Shown one piece after another: positions 11,384 through 21,480 of a DNA stretch of 64,000 bases. How positions within the stretch are numbered: the first letter of the stretch is position 1; each line of letters starts with the position of its first letter. A model generated the notes under the pieces. That model was given only the letters and a program-made list of their open reading frames with translations. It did no database searches and was not told the DNA's origin. Position numbers and translations under genes: made by a program. Source of the stretch: Rhipidocladum racemiflorum (Eukaryota > Streptophyta > Magnoliopsida > Poales > Poaceae); contig CM070580.1 in assembly GCA_036346355.1 (NCBI GenBank), forward strand, positions 17,537,374-17,601,373, given 5' to 3'.

Positions 11384-13150
11384 CATGCCGATAGCATCGA
11401 TCCGCTTCGGCTCCCTCGACTTCATCACCACCGCGGCAGGACAGATGGTGATCGACCCCGCCGTGCTCCGGCGTCAAGCGCCCCCCGTGGGCCTTGATGC
11501 CGTCTCCAGCATCCTCAGTGATCTTCGGCTCGAGGTCCCCACACGGACCTCGACGCCGGAGCGCGCCAAAAGCTCCTTCGCCCCGAACGACCCGCAGGGG
11601 CGTCAACCAGCAGCGGTTGCACCCGTTGCGCCCTCATACTTCGTGGCAATGGTCGGCCACGCGCCCGACAACGACCATTCGGACAACTCCTCCGGTCACG
11701 GCTCTAGCGGAGGGAGAGACAAGAACAGACCGCGCTACCGCAAGCCAGACATCGCGGCAGGCGCAAATGACCCCTCCACTACCCCGGTCACGCCGAAGAC
11801 TCTCCTCCAACGCACCGAGGAAAACCACCAGACTCGCCGCGCCGACCTTCAGCGACGGCGCGAGGAACTGGAAGTTCAAAAGCCGAGCTTGACAAGCTTC
11901 AAGCCGACTTGGGATCAGCATCCACCCACAGTTGTACCCGCACCTAGCGGCGCACGTGCTCGCGCACGCCAGGTTCACCACCTGTTGGTCAAAGGGACCG
12001 ACGATTCGTCGCTCTTCCCACACGCCGGCCAAAATATCGCCGCGGCAGCAATGTTGCTCGCGGCATCCCCGAGCCGAATGATCCCGCGGCCAAGGCAACC
12101 CACGAGAATCTCCGAAAGGTGGAACGAGCAGCGCAACATGCGCATGGCTCGGATCCACAGCGTTCGGCGCCTCCTCAGACGGACAGCGCCGCGGTGCTTC
12201 CCGAGCCACCGGCAAAACAAGGGGATATCGCCCCGAACAACCCCAGGCATCACGCACTTTGCACCAACGCTGGGCGAAACGCGACGCTCGCACCACCCTC
12301 CAGCGCCGAAGAAGGGCGAGGAACGACCCGGCCAGACACACGTCGCCGACAATGTCACGACGCGATCGCCCGAGCCCCGATGGCCGGGCCGCGGCATTCT
12401 GGCAAGGGATCCGCAGCCGAGATTCCTGCTAGGTTTCGGCGCCGGTCAACATAGCCAAATACGCGGGGCTACAAACCCCAGCGTGTGGCTAGAAGATTAC
12501 CTACCGGCATGCCGAAAGGGGAGCCACGGACGATCTTTTCGTCATCCAAGTACCTCCTATCTACTTGGCGGACTCAGCTCGAGCATGGCTCGAGTACCTG
12601 CCCGCCAACACTATCAGGGACTGGGCCGACCTCAAACACCACTTCGTTGGCAACTTCCAAGGTACATACAAGCGACCGGGGAACTCCTGGGACCTGAAGA
12701 GCCGCAACAAGAATGGGGAGAACCTCCGGACTACATCCGGCGTTTCTCCCAACAATGCAACGAGCTCCTCGACATTCGCGACGCCGACGTCGTGGGGCAT
12801 TCATCTACGGCACTACCTCCAAGACCCTGGTCCACAAGCCGTGCGCAAAGCCCGTAACCACCAAAGAACTCCTGGACATCGCCACCAACCACGCCTCGGG
12901 CGAGGAGGCCGTAGAAGTCATCTTCGACAAAGGGAAGTCGAAGCGAGGAACTGGCGCCGAGCCCAGCCCCTCCTCCGACCGCCCCGACAAGCGGAAGCGC
13001 CACGGCAAACAGGTCCGCGAGGACCGCATAGTCGCGGCCGCTGACCAGCCGGGGAAGCCGCTGAACCGGCAACCCCCCGACTATTTCGAGAAATTGATGG
13101 AGAGTCCGTGCGAACCACGGATACCCCGTCGAGCACAAGTACCGGATCGC
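11384..13150 (+). pseudogene. gag: gag of the 10-kb gypsy element, frameshifted
   Basis: The likely start is the ATG at 11384 (MPIASIRFGSLDF). The recognisable capsid part lies at about 12480-12960 but is spread over reading frames: NPSVWLEDY in one, DSARAWLEYLPANTIRDW and LKHHFVGNFQGTY in the next, then DYIRRFSQQCNEL and IATNHASGEEAVEVIF after a return. This is the conserved retrotransposon gag block (W-x-EYLP, F-x-GNF, RRFSQ). The protein would form the cytoplasmic virus-like particle. Several +1/-1 shifts prevent translation of one protein, so I call it a pseudogene. The long stretches of open sequence in competing frames come from the GC-rich composition. Confidence 0.75.
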
Positions 13151-13369
13151 GAGGTCCTGGCGCTTCCTTCTGAGCCCCCACCGCACCGTGAGCAAAGGAA
13201 GGAAGCAAGACCAGCCACGACCGACGGAGACAAAGGCGGACACCGGCTTCCCGAAACCGACGGATGCCTCATGATCTTTGGCGGACGGCGAGCTACGCCG
13301 ACCGGAGGCAACTCAAGCTTGCTTACGGGAGGTGCTCATGACAAACCCCGCCATACCCAAATACCTTCG

Positions 13370-13800
13370 ATGGTGAGTCACCGATCACCTTCGACCGAAC
13401 CGACCATCCCGACCACATCCCTCAACCAGGAGGTACCCTCTTGTCGTCGATCCCATTGTGGGAACAAAGCGCTGACCAAGGTGCTCATGGGCGGATGTAG
13501 CTTGAGCCTCAACATTCTTTATGTCGAGACCCTCGACGCCATGGGGATCCTCGCCCAAGCCTCCGACCAAGTAAGGCGCCTTTTCACGGCGTCGTCCCTG
13601 GCCAGGAGGCCCACCCGCCGGCAGATCGACCTGCCCGTCACGTTCGAGCCCGGCCAACTTCCGCACCGAAACCCTCACCTTTGAGGTCGTGGATTTTGCC
13701 GGCTCCTACCACGCCATCTTGGGAAGACCATGCTACGCGAAGTTCATGGCGATCCCCAACTACACCTACCTGGTCAAGATGCAGGCCACGAGGTGATCAC
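13370..13800 (+). pseudogene. pol: Aspartic protease region, degenerate
   Basis: TKVLMGGCSLSLNILYVETL (about 13475-13535) is the retropepsin region. The catalytic Asp in the usual D-G-G/S-S environment is lost (it reads MGGCS), so the enzyme should be dead. The following IDLPVTF and, in another frame, FEVVDF-SYHAILGRPCYAKFM are the conserved C-terminal protease segments. They are split by a frameshift near 13650-13690. Confidence 0.7.
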
Positions 13801-14079
13801 CGCGATCGCGTCTTTTCAACTCGCTTACAAGCTGCGAGAAGGGCGGTGCGAAGTTGGCTTCGGCGATCGTCGCGTCCGCCGAACTCGCCGGCCTCGGGCC
13901 ACGACCAGCCGATGCTCGACTCCGCAAATCCGGATCAGGCTCCTTCGAGTCCGCCGAGGGGGCGAAGGCCATCCAGACGACCCGAAGATCCGGCCAAGAC
14001 CGTTCGGATCGGAACCACGCTTCCTACCAAATAGGAAAGCGCTCGTCGATTTCCTTCGTGCCACCGAGATATCTTCGCA

Positions 14080-14695
14080 TGGAGGCCCTCCGAGCATGCC
14101 AGGAATCCCGAGGGAAGTCGCCGAGCACTCTCTGAACGTCGGACCGGGTCTAGACCGGCCGCCAAATACCGCCGCTTCGACGAAGAAAAGCGCCACGGCC
14201 ATAGGAGAAGAAATCGCCAAGCTCTTGGCGCGCAGGTTCATCAAAGAAGTTCGCCACCCCGAGTGGTTAGCAAACCCTGTACTTGTAAAAAAGAAGACCG
14301 GGCAATGGAGAATGTGTGTTGACTACACAAGCCTCAATAAGGCGTGTCCGAAGGACCCATTCCCCTTGCCCCGCATCGATCAGGTGGTGGACTCCACCGC
14401 GGGATGTGAATGTCTGTCATTCCTGGACGCCTACTCAGGCTATCACCAGATCGCGATGAAGGAAGACGACCAACCTGCGACCTCGTTCATCACCCCGTAC
14501 GGCTCGTTTTGTTACGTGACGATGCCATTTGGCCTGAAAAACGCGGGAGCTACATACCAACGATGTATGCAAACGTGTTTTTCCGATCAAATTGGTCGTA
14601 ACATCGAGGCGTACGTCGACGACATCGTTGTCAAGACCAGGAAGGTCGGCGACGTCATCACCGACCTGGAAGAGACTTTTGCGAACCTTCGATGC
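14080..14695 (+). pseudogene. pol: Reverse transcriptase domain of the 10-kb gypsy element
   Basis: One open frame carries LLARRFIKEVRHPEWLANPV, KKKTGQWRMCVDYTSLNKAC, the PLPRIDQVVD block, LSFLDAYSGYHQI, FCYVTMPFGLKNAGATYQR and the catalytic YVDDIVVK (about 14614-14637). The three catalytic aspartates are present (one in FLDAYSG, two in YVDD). The enzyme would copy element RNA into DNA. The frame runs to FANLR at about 14690 and then meets a junction: the next recognisable residues (DALKVLLTSPPVL, another frame) belong to the start of the RNase H region, so the thumb and connection segment is missing. Confidence 0.88.
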
Positions 14696-15700
14696 ACTGA
14701 AAGTTCTTCTGACCTCTCCTCCAGTGCTGGTCGCCCCGGCGCCAGAAGAACCTCTGCTGCTCTACATTTCCGCCACGACCCAGGTCGTCAGCGCGGTGCT
14801 CATCGTGGAGCGAGCAGAGGAAGGACGGGTTCTCAAGGTCCAACGACCAGTCTACTTCGTCAGCGAAGTACTCTCCGAGTCCAAGGCGCGGTACCCGCAG
14901 ATGCAAAAGATGATCTACGCGGTTCTAATCACGAAAAGAAAGCTGGTACACTACTTCAACCGCACTGCGTCTCGTAGTGACTTCTCTACCACTCGAGAGG
15001 TCATCCACAACCGCGACGCTTCTGGGAGGATTGCCAAATGGGCACTCGAGCTCAATGGGCACGACATAGTGTATATCCCTCGAACCGCCGTAAAATCTCA
15101 AGTTCTAGCCGACTTCGTCGCCGAATGGACCGAAGCTCAGGCACCACCTCCACTCGAGGATCCCGAGTACTGGATAATGTACTTTGATGGATCCTTCACC
15201 AAAAACGGAGCCGAGCGGGGTTGTCATTGTTCCCCACTCGGAAACAGGCTCCAATATGCCATCCGATTACTCTTCGACGCAACCAACAACGTCGCCGAGT
15301 ACGAGGCCCTCGTTACCGGCCTCCGCATCGCCGCCGACCTCGGAGCGCAGCGGCTGTACGTGCATGGCGATTCAAAACTGGTTGTCGACCAAGTCATGAA
15401 GGCCGCAGAACCTCGCGACAGCCGGATGGCAGCCTATTGTCAAGAGGTACGCAAGCTGGAGCAAAAATTCAAGGGATTTGAGCTTCACCATAGCTACCGG
15501 CGGAACAACGGTGAGGCCGACCGTCTGGCCAATCTTGCTTCTAGCAGAGGGCCGGTCCCACCTGGGATTTTCGTCCTCGACCTACACCAAGCATCCATCC
15601 GACCCGACCGTCCGGGTGACCGGATGGGTGACTCGCCGAAAGCACCCCCGCCAGACGACCAGCGACCGGAGGTTGAGATGACCAAGCCAAGCTACAACGT
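14690..15700 (+). pseudogene. pol: RNase H region of the 10-kb gypsy element
   Basis: From 14690 one frame reads DALKVLLTSPPVLVAPAPEE, then YISATTQVVSAVLIVER and YPQMQKMIYAVL, a reverse-transcriptase-linked RNase H-like block. From about 15170 a second RNase H fold follows with YFDGSFTKNGA, NNVAEYEALVTGLRIA and LYVHGDSKLVVDQV. These carry the D-E-D residues expected for cutting RNA in RNA-DNA hybrids. A short shift near 15220-15240 breaks the strand after NGAERG. Two successive RNase H blocks are typical of Tat-lineage elements, which supports that lineage. Confidence 0.8.
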
Positions 15701-15859
15701 CCTAATGACCAGCACCGATTGGAGAAAACCCTTCATCGATCGGCTGACCGACGGCTCCCTCCCCAACGACCCGACCGAGGCTCGCCGCCTCGCTCGACGG
15801 GCGAAATCCTTTGTACTGGTCGGCGACGACCTCTACAAAAGGAGCCCCTCTGGGATCCT

Positions 15860-16953
15860 CCAGAAGTGCATCCCGGTCGACCACGGAAGAGAGCTGCTCC
15901 ACGACATCCACGGGGGAATCTGCGGACACCACGCTGGGTCGCGGAGCTTGGTCGGGAAAGCCTTCCGACAAGGCTTCTACTGGCCAACTGCTGTGGCCGA
16001 CTCTGAGCAAATCGTCCGGACATGCGAAGGGTGCCAATTCTTCGCCGGCAAACTCATCTCCCAGCACAAGCCCTCCAAACGATCCCTATTACCTGGCCCT
16101 TCGCCATTTGGGGACTCGACCTGGTCGGGCCTTTCAAAAAAGCGCCTGGGGGCTTCACCCACCTACTGGTCGCGGTGGACAAGTTTACCAAGTGGATAGA
16201 AGCTAAGCCGATCACGACCATCACTTCGGCGCAGGCGGCGGACTTCATCCGCAACATCGTTTACCGATTCGGAGTCCCGAACTCCATCATCACCGACAAC
16301 TAACGCCAACCACGGGGAAGGAATTTCTCGAGCTCTGCGACAATTTCAACATTCGCGTAGATTGGGCAGCCGTCGCCCATCCGCGAAGCAACGGCCAAGT
16401 CGAACGCGCAAACGGCATGATCTTACAGGGGCTCAAACCGCGGATCTTCGAAAGGCTGAAGAGATACGCGGGACGTTGGGCGGCGGAGGTGCCTCCCGTG
16501 CTTTGGAGCCTGCGGACCACCCCAACCCGATCGACCGGATTCACGCCATTCTTCCTGACGTACGGGGCGGAGGCCATCTTGCCAATCGACTTAAACTACG
16601 GCGCCCCAAGGGTTCGAGCCTTCGACGAAACCCGAGGGCTCGAATCTCAACAAGACGCTGTCGACCAACTCGACGAGGCGCGAGATATCGCCATCATCCG
16701 CTCAGCCAAGTACCAGCAGGCACTACGGCGCTACCACGACCGCAAGGTTAGAGGACGAGCGTTCAACGTAGGCGACCTGGTTCTGCGCCAGGTTCAATCC
16801 AACAAAGACAAGCACAAGCTCTCCTCTCCTTGGGAAGGCCCCTTTACTGTGGTGGAAGTCCTTCGACCAAGACTTACCGGCTCAAGGAGCCCGATGGCAA
16901 CATTCTCGCCCAACGCCTGGAATATTGAAAAGCTAAGACGATTCTACCCTTAG
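15860..16953 (+). pseudogene. pol: Integrase of the 10-kb gypsy element, one frameshift
   Basis: The zinc-binding part reads GICGHHAG...CEGCQFF (about 15915-16040, HHCC). The core follows with FAIWGLDLVGPFKKAPGG, LLVAVDKFTKWIEAKPI and NSIITDN (about 16100-16300), giving the first two acidic residues. Just after ITDN the frame hits a stop (TAA at 16301), and the core resumes in another frame with NIRVDWAAVAHPRSNGQVER, whose E is the third catalytic acid. The C-terminal part (SLRTTPTRSTGFTPFFLTYG, YHDRKVRGRAF) ends with LRRFYP and a stop at 16951-16953. The protein would insert element DNA in the nucleus. Confidence 0.85.
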
Positions 16954-17181
16954 CCCTTTTTTCTTTTACTTCATCTATTACCATGAACAGCCCGACCCTT
17001 GGTCGAGCCTTCGCGTGGCGTCGGGGTGCGAACGCTCGTGTTAAACTCCTTCGTCTACTTTTCGGAAAAGCGTTTGAACACATCGGCCGCTGCTCGGATG
17101 GTCCCCCCAGACCCAAGAACAGCGATCCCGCCGCGCTTCACCAGAAAAGCGCACACAAAACCTCCGAAGAAACCAAACACC

Positions 17182-17187
17182 TTTATT
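17182..17187 (-). terminator. Candidate poly(A) signal for the antisense unit
   Basis: AATAAA on the minus strand, downstream of the antisense stop at 17434. With the TATA box it delimits a possible transcript of about 0.74 kb. Confidence 0.35.
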
Positions 17188-17433
17188 CCTTCCAATTCAA
17201 TAGCATTTACATTCTTTGAGAAACAAAACCAAAAAGTTTATCTTATTCTAAGGGTCCTCCTCGCCTCGGTGATCTCCGGACTTATCGTCCCTCTCCAAGC
17301 ACGGCTTGAGCTTCCCGCACAATTTTTGCCGCAAAACGCAGCAGAAACCGGACGGGTCGCCGAAATCCGCGACGGGAGAGCCTCGATCTGCCCGAGTACG
17401 ACGCCAAGAGCCTGAAACCCGCCGCCCCCCCTC

Positions 17434-17853
17434 CTATGTGGCCTCTAGCCCTGCTGCAGAAGGATCCACAGGCGGAGAGGTGTACGGCAGCGTGATTGGG
17501 GCGACCGGCAGCGCATTTATTAGCACAAGCCTGGATGTCGCGGAAGACTCCAAGCTCCCTGAAGGAGAGGGGGCACGAGGGGGAACGGCGTCCTGTTCTC
17601 CGAATCGCTCGGGCGCTCGCAGCAGCGGCTCCCTCAGCTCGACAACCGCAGCCTGCCGCTCCCGTTCCCGCTCCTCCTCCTCCGCCTCCAGCTCCAGCAG
17701 CTCCCAGGCAATCTCGTCACCCGACAAGGCCGCCGCTTCAAAGTGACCGGCTCGTCGCTCCAGCTCCTCGTCCTCCGCCTTTTGTTGAAAGGCGTCCCAG
17801 TCGATCTCTTCGATAGGTGAACTCTCACAAGATTGAGAGGGCAAAGCAGCCAT
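17434..17853 (-). CDS. Antisense open reading frame inside the gypsy element (139 aa, acidic and coiled-coil-like)
   Basis: Between pol and the 3' LTR, on the strand opposite to pol, an ATG at 17853 opens a 139-codon frame. Its middle is very rich in Glu and Arg (about residues 18-75, with EEEERERERQ), likely helical or coiled-coil; the C-terminal half is rich in Pro, Ser and Ala. A TATA-like TATAAATA lies on the same strand at 17924-17917, about 64 bp before the ATG. An AATAAA lies at 17187-17182, about 250 bp past the stop. So the frame has the marks of its own transcription unit. Antisense frames in this location are documented for Tat-lineage elements; the function is unknown. The low-complexity composition means chance openness cannot be excluded. 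Confidence 0.5.
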   Translation of the reverse strand: MAALPSQSCESSPIEEIDWDAFQQKAEDEELERRAGHFEAAALSGDEIAWELLELEAEEEERERERQAAVVELREPLLRAPERFGEQDAVPPRAPSPSGSLESSATSRLVLINALPVAPITLPYTSPPVDPSAAGLEAT

Positions 17854-17916
17854 GAAAGCGAGTCAGCAGCAGGTCTCAACGTCATTTGGATGAAGTCCGG
17901 CGCCCACCGGCCCGCC

Positions 17917-17924
17917 TATTTATA
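17917..17924 (-). promoter_or_regulatory. TATA box for the antisense frame
   Basis: TATAAATA on the minus strand sits inside the palindrome GCCTATxxATAGGC, as in the LTR TATA context, and lies 64 bp upstream of the antisense ATG at 17853. Confidence 0.45.
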
Positions 17925-17949
17925 GGCGATCCGTAGTCGACGGCTAACG

Positions 17950-19690
17950 CCTGGGTACCCGCCAAAGACTTATCGCGACCGCGCTTTTCAAGATGATGGC
18001 ATGGAAGCCGAAGCATCAAAGATGACGGTCACGGAAACGAGCGCCGCCAATACTCCGCGTTGAACAAAAAACGCCTCGAGAACCTCGCCAGCCGTGAGGA
18101 AAGATAAGTGAATATCTTCTTTTTTCTACACTCGTTGTTACTCCTTCAAGTGGCGCGCGGCGGTAACAATTAAACCGCCTCGCCCCACTCGGGGGCTACA
18201 AGAGTCCCGTGGAGTCGGTGACACGACCAATCGCCGGGTCCTCCCGAAACGACCAAACTTTCGACCAGAAGTACTACGGCCTACGCCCCGACGGCTACAG
18301 TTGCGAAATAGTACTTAACGAAAGAAGGAAGTGTCCAAGCGGAGCAACCCACAATTGGTCGGGAACACCCCTCACGGTCGCACTAACCAACCGACATGTT
18401 CTTGAGCGTCCTCTTGTTTCCCGACTCCTTAACCTGTAATGCGCACACCAACCTACGCCCGACCCCGTGGTCCCCAGGGCAATGGGCGGTATTAGTGCCC
18501 ATCACAAACTAAGGCGCGGAAAACAAGCAAGAAACAAAACACATGTCAGCTCCCAACAAACCTACAAAGAGCAAAGAAAACTGTATAATCTCTAAATCTT
18601 ACGCTCGTCTATAGAGGACGCGTCGGTCGAAACACAGTCGGCAATCGCCTCGCATGCGGTTCGACTCGAAGCTCCAAGGTGTCGACTTCCTCCTCGGACC
18701 GATTCGCGGCAACCCCGCTACTAACGATTTCAAGGTCGATGCCGTCATAATAAGAGAGCGAACAAACCAGTGCCAAAGCGGCAGCCCGAATAACGGCACC
18801 GCCCGAAGCCTCCACGTGATCGAGCACGTGGGCGAGTACTCCCAACAAGCTCGGGCCTGGTTAAGAGTCCATTGACCCAGCACCCGATCACGGATCTCTC
18901 GGCCGACCGCTGGCAAAAACATCAGCTCGGCCTGATTCCAAAACACGGTAAGTGCGCCAGGTACCAAACCCCCGCAAAATGTTAAATACTGTCAAAAAAC
19001 CGCAGGAAGAACAGCGCCACCTCGGCGCTCCCAGCGCTTCTCAATCTCCGCTCCTGGCCAGGACCATGGACACAATCAACAACACCAAAGCCCAGGGCCG
19101 CCTGAGACTCGCCGGACCACGCCCAAGGCCCGCCAAAGATCGGGGTACGAAACCACCAAAAAATCCGGCTCCACCATGGCGAAAACGAGCAAGAGGTGAG
19201 GACAAGGCGAGCCCCAGGCTCCCAGCTGGGTCGGCGGACGACCCAATCGCCTTAAAACTCACGTCGGGACCATACCTCACGCTCTCCGCGAGTCTGCCGA
19301 CAAGCGGCAGCTACCGCACTCTGGATCGGCGAACGATCCAAGGTCCGATCTGGGATCGAGTAAGGAAAGGTTCTTCATGGATCGCCCCAAGTGGGGTCGG
19401 ATACCGCGCCGGATCATCCGCTAGGTAACCCCTCGCGAGGGGGCCGCCAGTTCCACCGGATCACTCGCTTGAAGCTCCACGAGAGCGGCGCTCGAGCCGG
19501 CGAAGGCAAGCGCTGCCTCTCACCCCTCCAGGTCCCACACTGCGGACGGGCGTAAAACATGGGACAGATGATAAATCCCTCCACCCGACAACAAACTCGC
19601 CCAGCTCCAGCGTGAAACAAACCGCAACTAGCCCCGCCTCGGGTCGAGCGCAAACGTGCAAAGCGAAAGCATCGCGTGCCCGCCAGAGCA
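17950..19690 (+). other. Non-coding internal region of the gypsy element
   Basis: No recognisable domain is present on either strand. Short open frames at 18209-18439 and 18952-19428 show no motif. The region belongs to the 3' part between the antisense unit and the tandem array. Confidence 0.5.
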
Positions 19691-20250
19691 ACCCCCCGAC
19701 CTGCTCTCCGACCAGCTCGGGGGCTCACTACACCCACGGGCCAAGCCTTACCGGCCGAAGACCTTCCCCGACCAAGCACAGTCGGGTGTCCCAGACGGCG
19801 GCAAAGACAGCGCAAACCCCGACCTGCTCCGACCATTTCGGGGCTCAACTACACCACGGTGCGCCAAGCGCCACCGGCCGAAGACCTTCCCGACCAAGCA
19901 CGGTCGGGTGTCCGTCTGGCGGCCAGAGCAAAGCGCAACCCGACTGCTCTCCGACCAGCTGGGGCTCAAGACTACACTGGGTGCGCACAAGACCGGCCGA
20001 AGACCTTCCCGACCAAGCACGGTCGGGTGTCGATGTGACGGCCAGACAAAGCGCAACCAGGCACTGCTCTCCGACCACTGGGGCTCGGGACTACACCAGC
20101 GGGTCACAAGACCCGAAGACCTTCCCGACCAAGCACGGTCGGGTGTCCAGATCTGTGAAGCGGCAAGAATGGCGCAACCCGACTGCTCTCCGACTCGGGG
20201 CTCGGCACCCGGTCGAAAAATCTGTTCAAGCCGGACGTACCGCAGCTCGG
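19690..20250 (+). repeat. Tandem array of about 120 bp, four copies, upstream of the 3' LTR
   Basis: The block GAAGACCTTCCCGACCAAGC followed by ACGGTCGGGTGTC recurs at about 19757, 19882, 20000 and 20116, a period of about 116-122 bp. Linked GCTCTCCGACCA and GGGGCTC phrases repeat with it. Each copy contains a hairpin, CCCGACC-AAGCAC-GGTCGGG. Such arrays near the 3' end are a habit of Tat-lineage elements and can seed satellites. Confidence 0.8.
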
Positions 20251-20285
20251 AAACAAAACCCCCGGGCATCTCTTCGACCTGCCCA

Positions 20286-20301
20286 GGGGCTCGGGGGCTA
20301 C
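20286..20301 (+). other. Polypurine tract of the 10-kb gypsy element
   Basis: GGGGCTCGGGGGCTAC ends directly at the 3' LTR start (20302). It is purine-rich and is the expected priming site for plus-strand DNA, though interrupted by CT. Confidence 0.5.
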
Positions 20302-20873
20302 TGACGAGTACCCATAACATGGGTACCTTCGGCGGCCCAAAAAGACGCATGGGCCGACCCAGGCCGATCGAGGCCCAAAGACACGACCGCCGGGTAAGGC
20401 CCGAAACCACGACCTGGTCTCCAATATCCCGGAGAAACGGCAGCATTTATTGCGTATCGGGCGCATTAAATGCCGGCCATAATGACGATGACGCAGCGGC
20501 ACAAGTTCCCGACCCCCGCATTTACTACGAGCGGCGCGGCAACTACGGCGACCAGCAGCAGGGCAAGGGGAGCCGGCCGGGCCCCATCACCGCCACTTTC
20601 TGACGGCCGAGAGCAGTCTTTTCCTCTTTTTTCCAAAACCAACAGTGTAACCTCCCACCTCGCCTATATAAAGGCGGGAGGGGCAAGCGTGTAAGAAAAC
20701 GAACAAGAAAGAAAGGAGAATCAATACGATCCAACACACACGAACTGGAGTAGGGACATTCTGCCCGAACCAGTATACATCTTGTGCTCGCCCGAGTAAG
20801 CCGTTCGAGGAGAGGGAGCGTGCACCCCCGTCGACCTATACAAATTTACTAGCCGGTGCCCGAAACACCGACA
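20302..20873 (+). repeat. 3' LTR of the 10-kb gypsy element (572 bp)
   Basis: It matches 10721-11298 with few differences and has a TATA box at 20665-20672. The 5-bp target duplicate CTACT follows at 20874-20878. Confidence 0.92.
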
Positions 20874-21480
20874 CTACTACTCTACGGATAAAATTCTCAA
20901 ATTGATAGAGAAAGCACCTTAAAGATCCATTATGATTGATTGGGGAAGTGGTTGCTGAAGTCACAAGGCCCTCTACTTAAGTAGATGGATCCCATATAGA
21001 CAACCAAATAATGACGATGCAATAACCACGATAAGAGAAAAAGATTTGACAAAACCGATCACAAATTCCTTAAGATCAACATCAAAAGATTATATGACTA
21101 TCGCTTTCTCACAACCTTCTCAAAGCTTTAGTACTCTCGGATCCTTACCTATACAAAAATATATAGTGCTAAAGAATAACCAAACTCTAATCCTCTCATG
21201 CACCTCTTGCTTTGGATGATTTGAATTGTGGCTTAGGTTTCTCTGTGACTATCTCTTGTGACTTTATATAAAGAGAAATCGGAATCCTAATCTTATTAGG
21301 GTTAAATTAGGATTCATATAGGAATTTTTGTAGCAAAACCTTTCTAAATCCTAGTAATTTAGGATATAAGTCACTGCATGTACTCAAACAGCAGGTGTAT
21401 GCATTTGATGTAGCAGGGAGATCAACTGTGAACCAAAAGCTTCCAAGGCTGGAGAATATGTCATTTTCCGGTCCTCGACG
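20874..21480. repeat. Dispersed repeat related to 33060-33480
   Basis: This continues the site interrupted by the gypsy element. The order of phrases (CACGATRAG, CAMAAATTC, AAAAGA, CTATACAAAAAT, CTAATCCTCTCATG/CTGATCCTCTTGTA, TTTGGATGA) is shared with 33060-33480, so the two are diverged copies of one unnamed repeat. No coding signal. Confidence 0.4.

Larger units (their letters stand above)
10721..20873 (+). mobile_element. Ty3/gypsy LTR retrotransposon, 10.15 kb, structurally complete but decayed
   Basis: Two near-identical LTRs (10721-11298 and 20302-20873) start with TGACGAGTACCC and end with CACCGACA. The element is flanked by a perfect 5-bp duplication, CTACT (10716-10720 and 20874-20878). 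The order gag, protease, reverse transcriptase, RNase H, integrase is the Ty3/gypsy order. Pol ends at about 16953, leaving 3.3 kb before the 3' LTR that holds an antisense reading frame and a tandem array. Extra antisense frames in that position are known in the Tat lineage of plant gypsy elements (RIRE2, Grande, Retand), so Tat is the likely lineage. There is no chromodomain. Frameshifts and an internal pol deletion make it non-autonomous. Confidence 0.93.

Noticed and set aside
11494..13311. Many long overlapping open frames on both strands
   Set aside because: They are by-products of GC-rich gag sequence; only the frames holding gag or protease motifs were kept.
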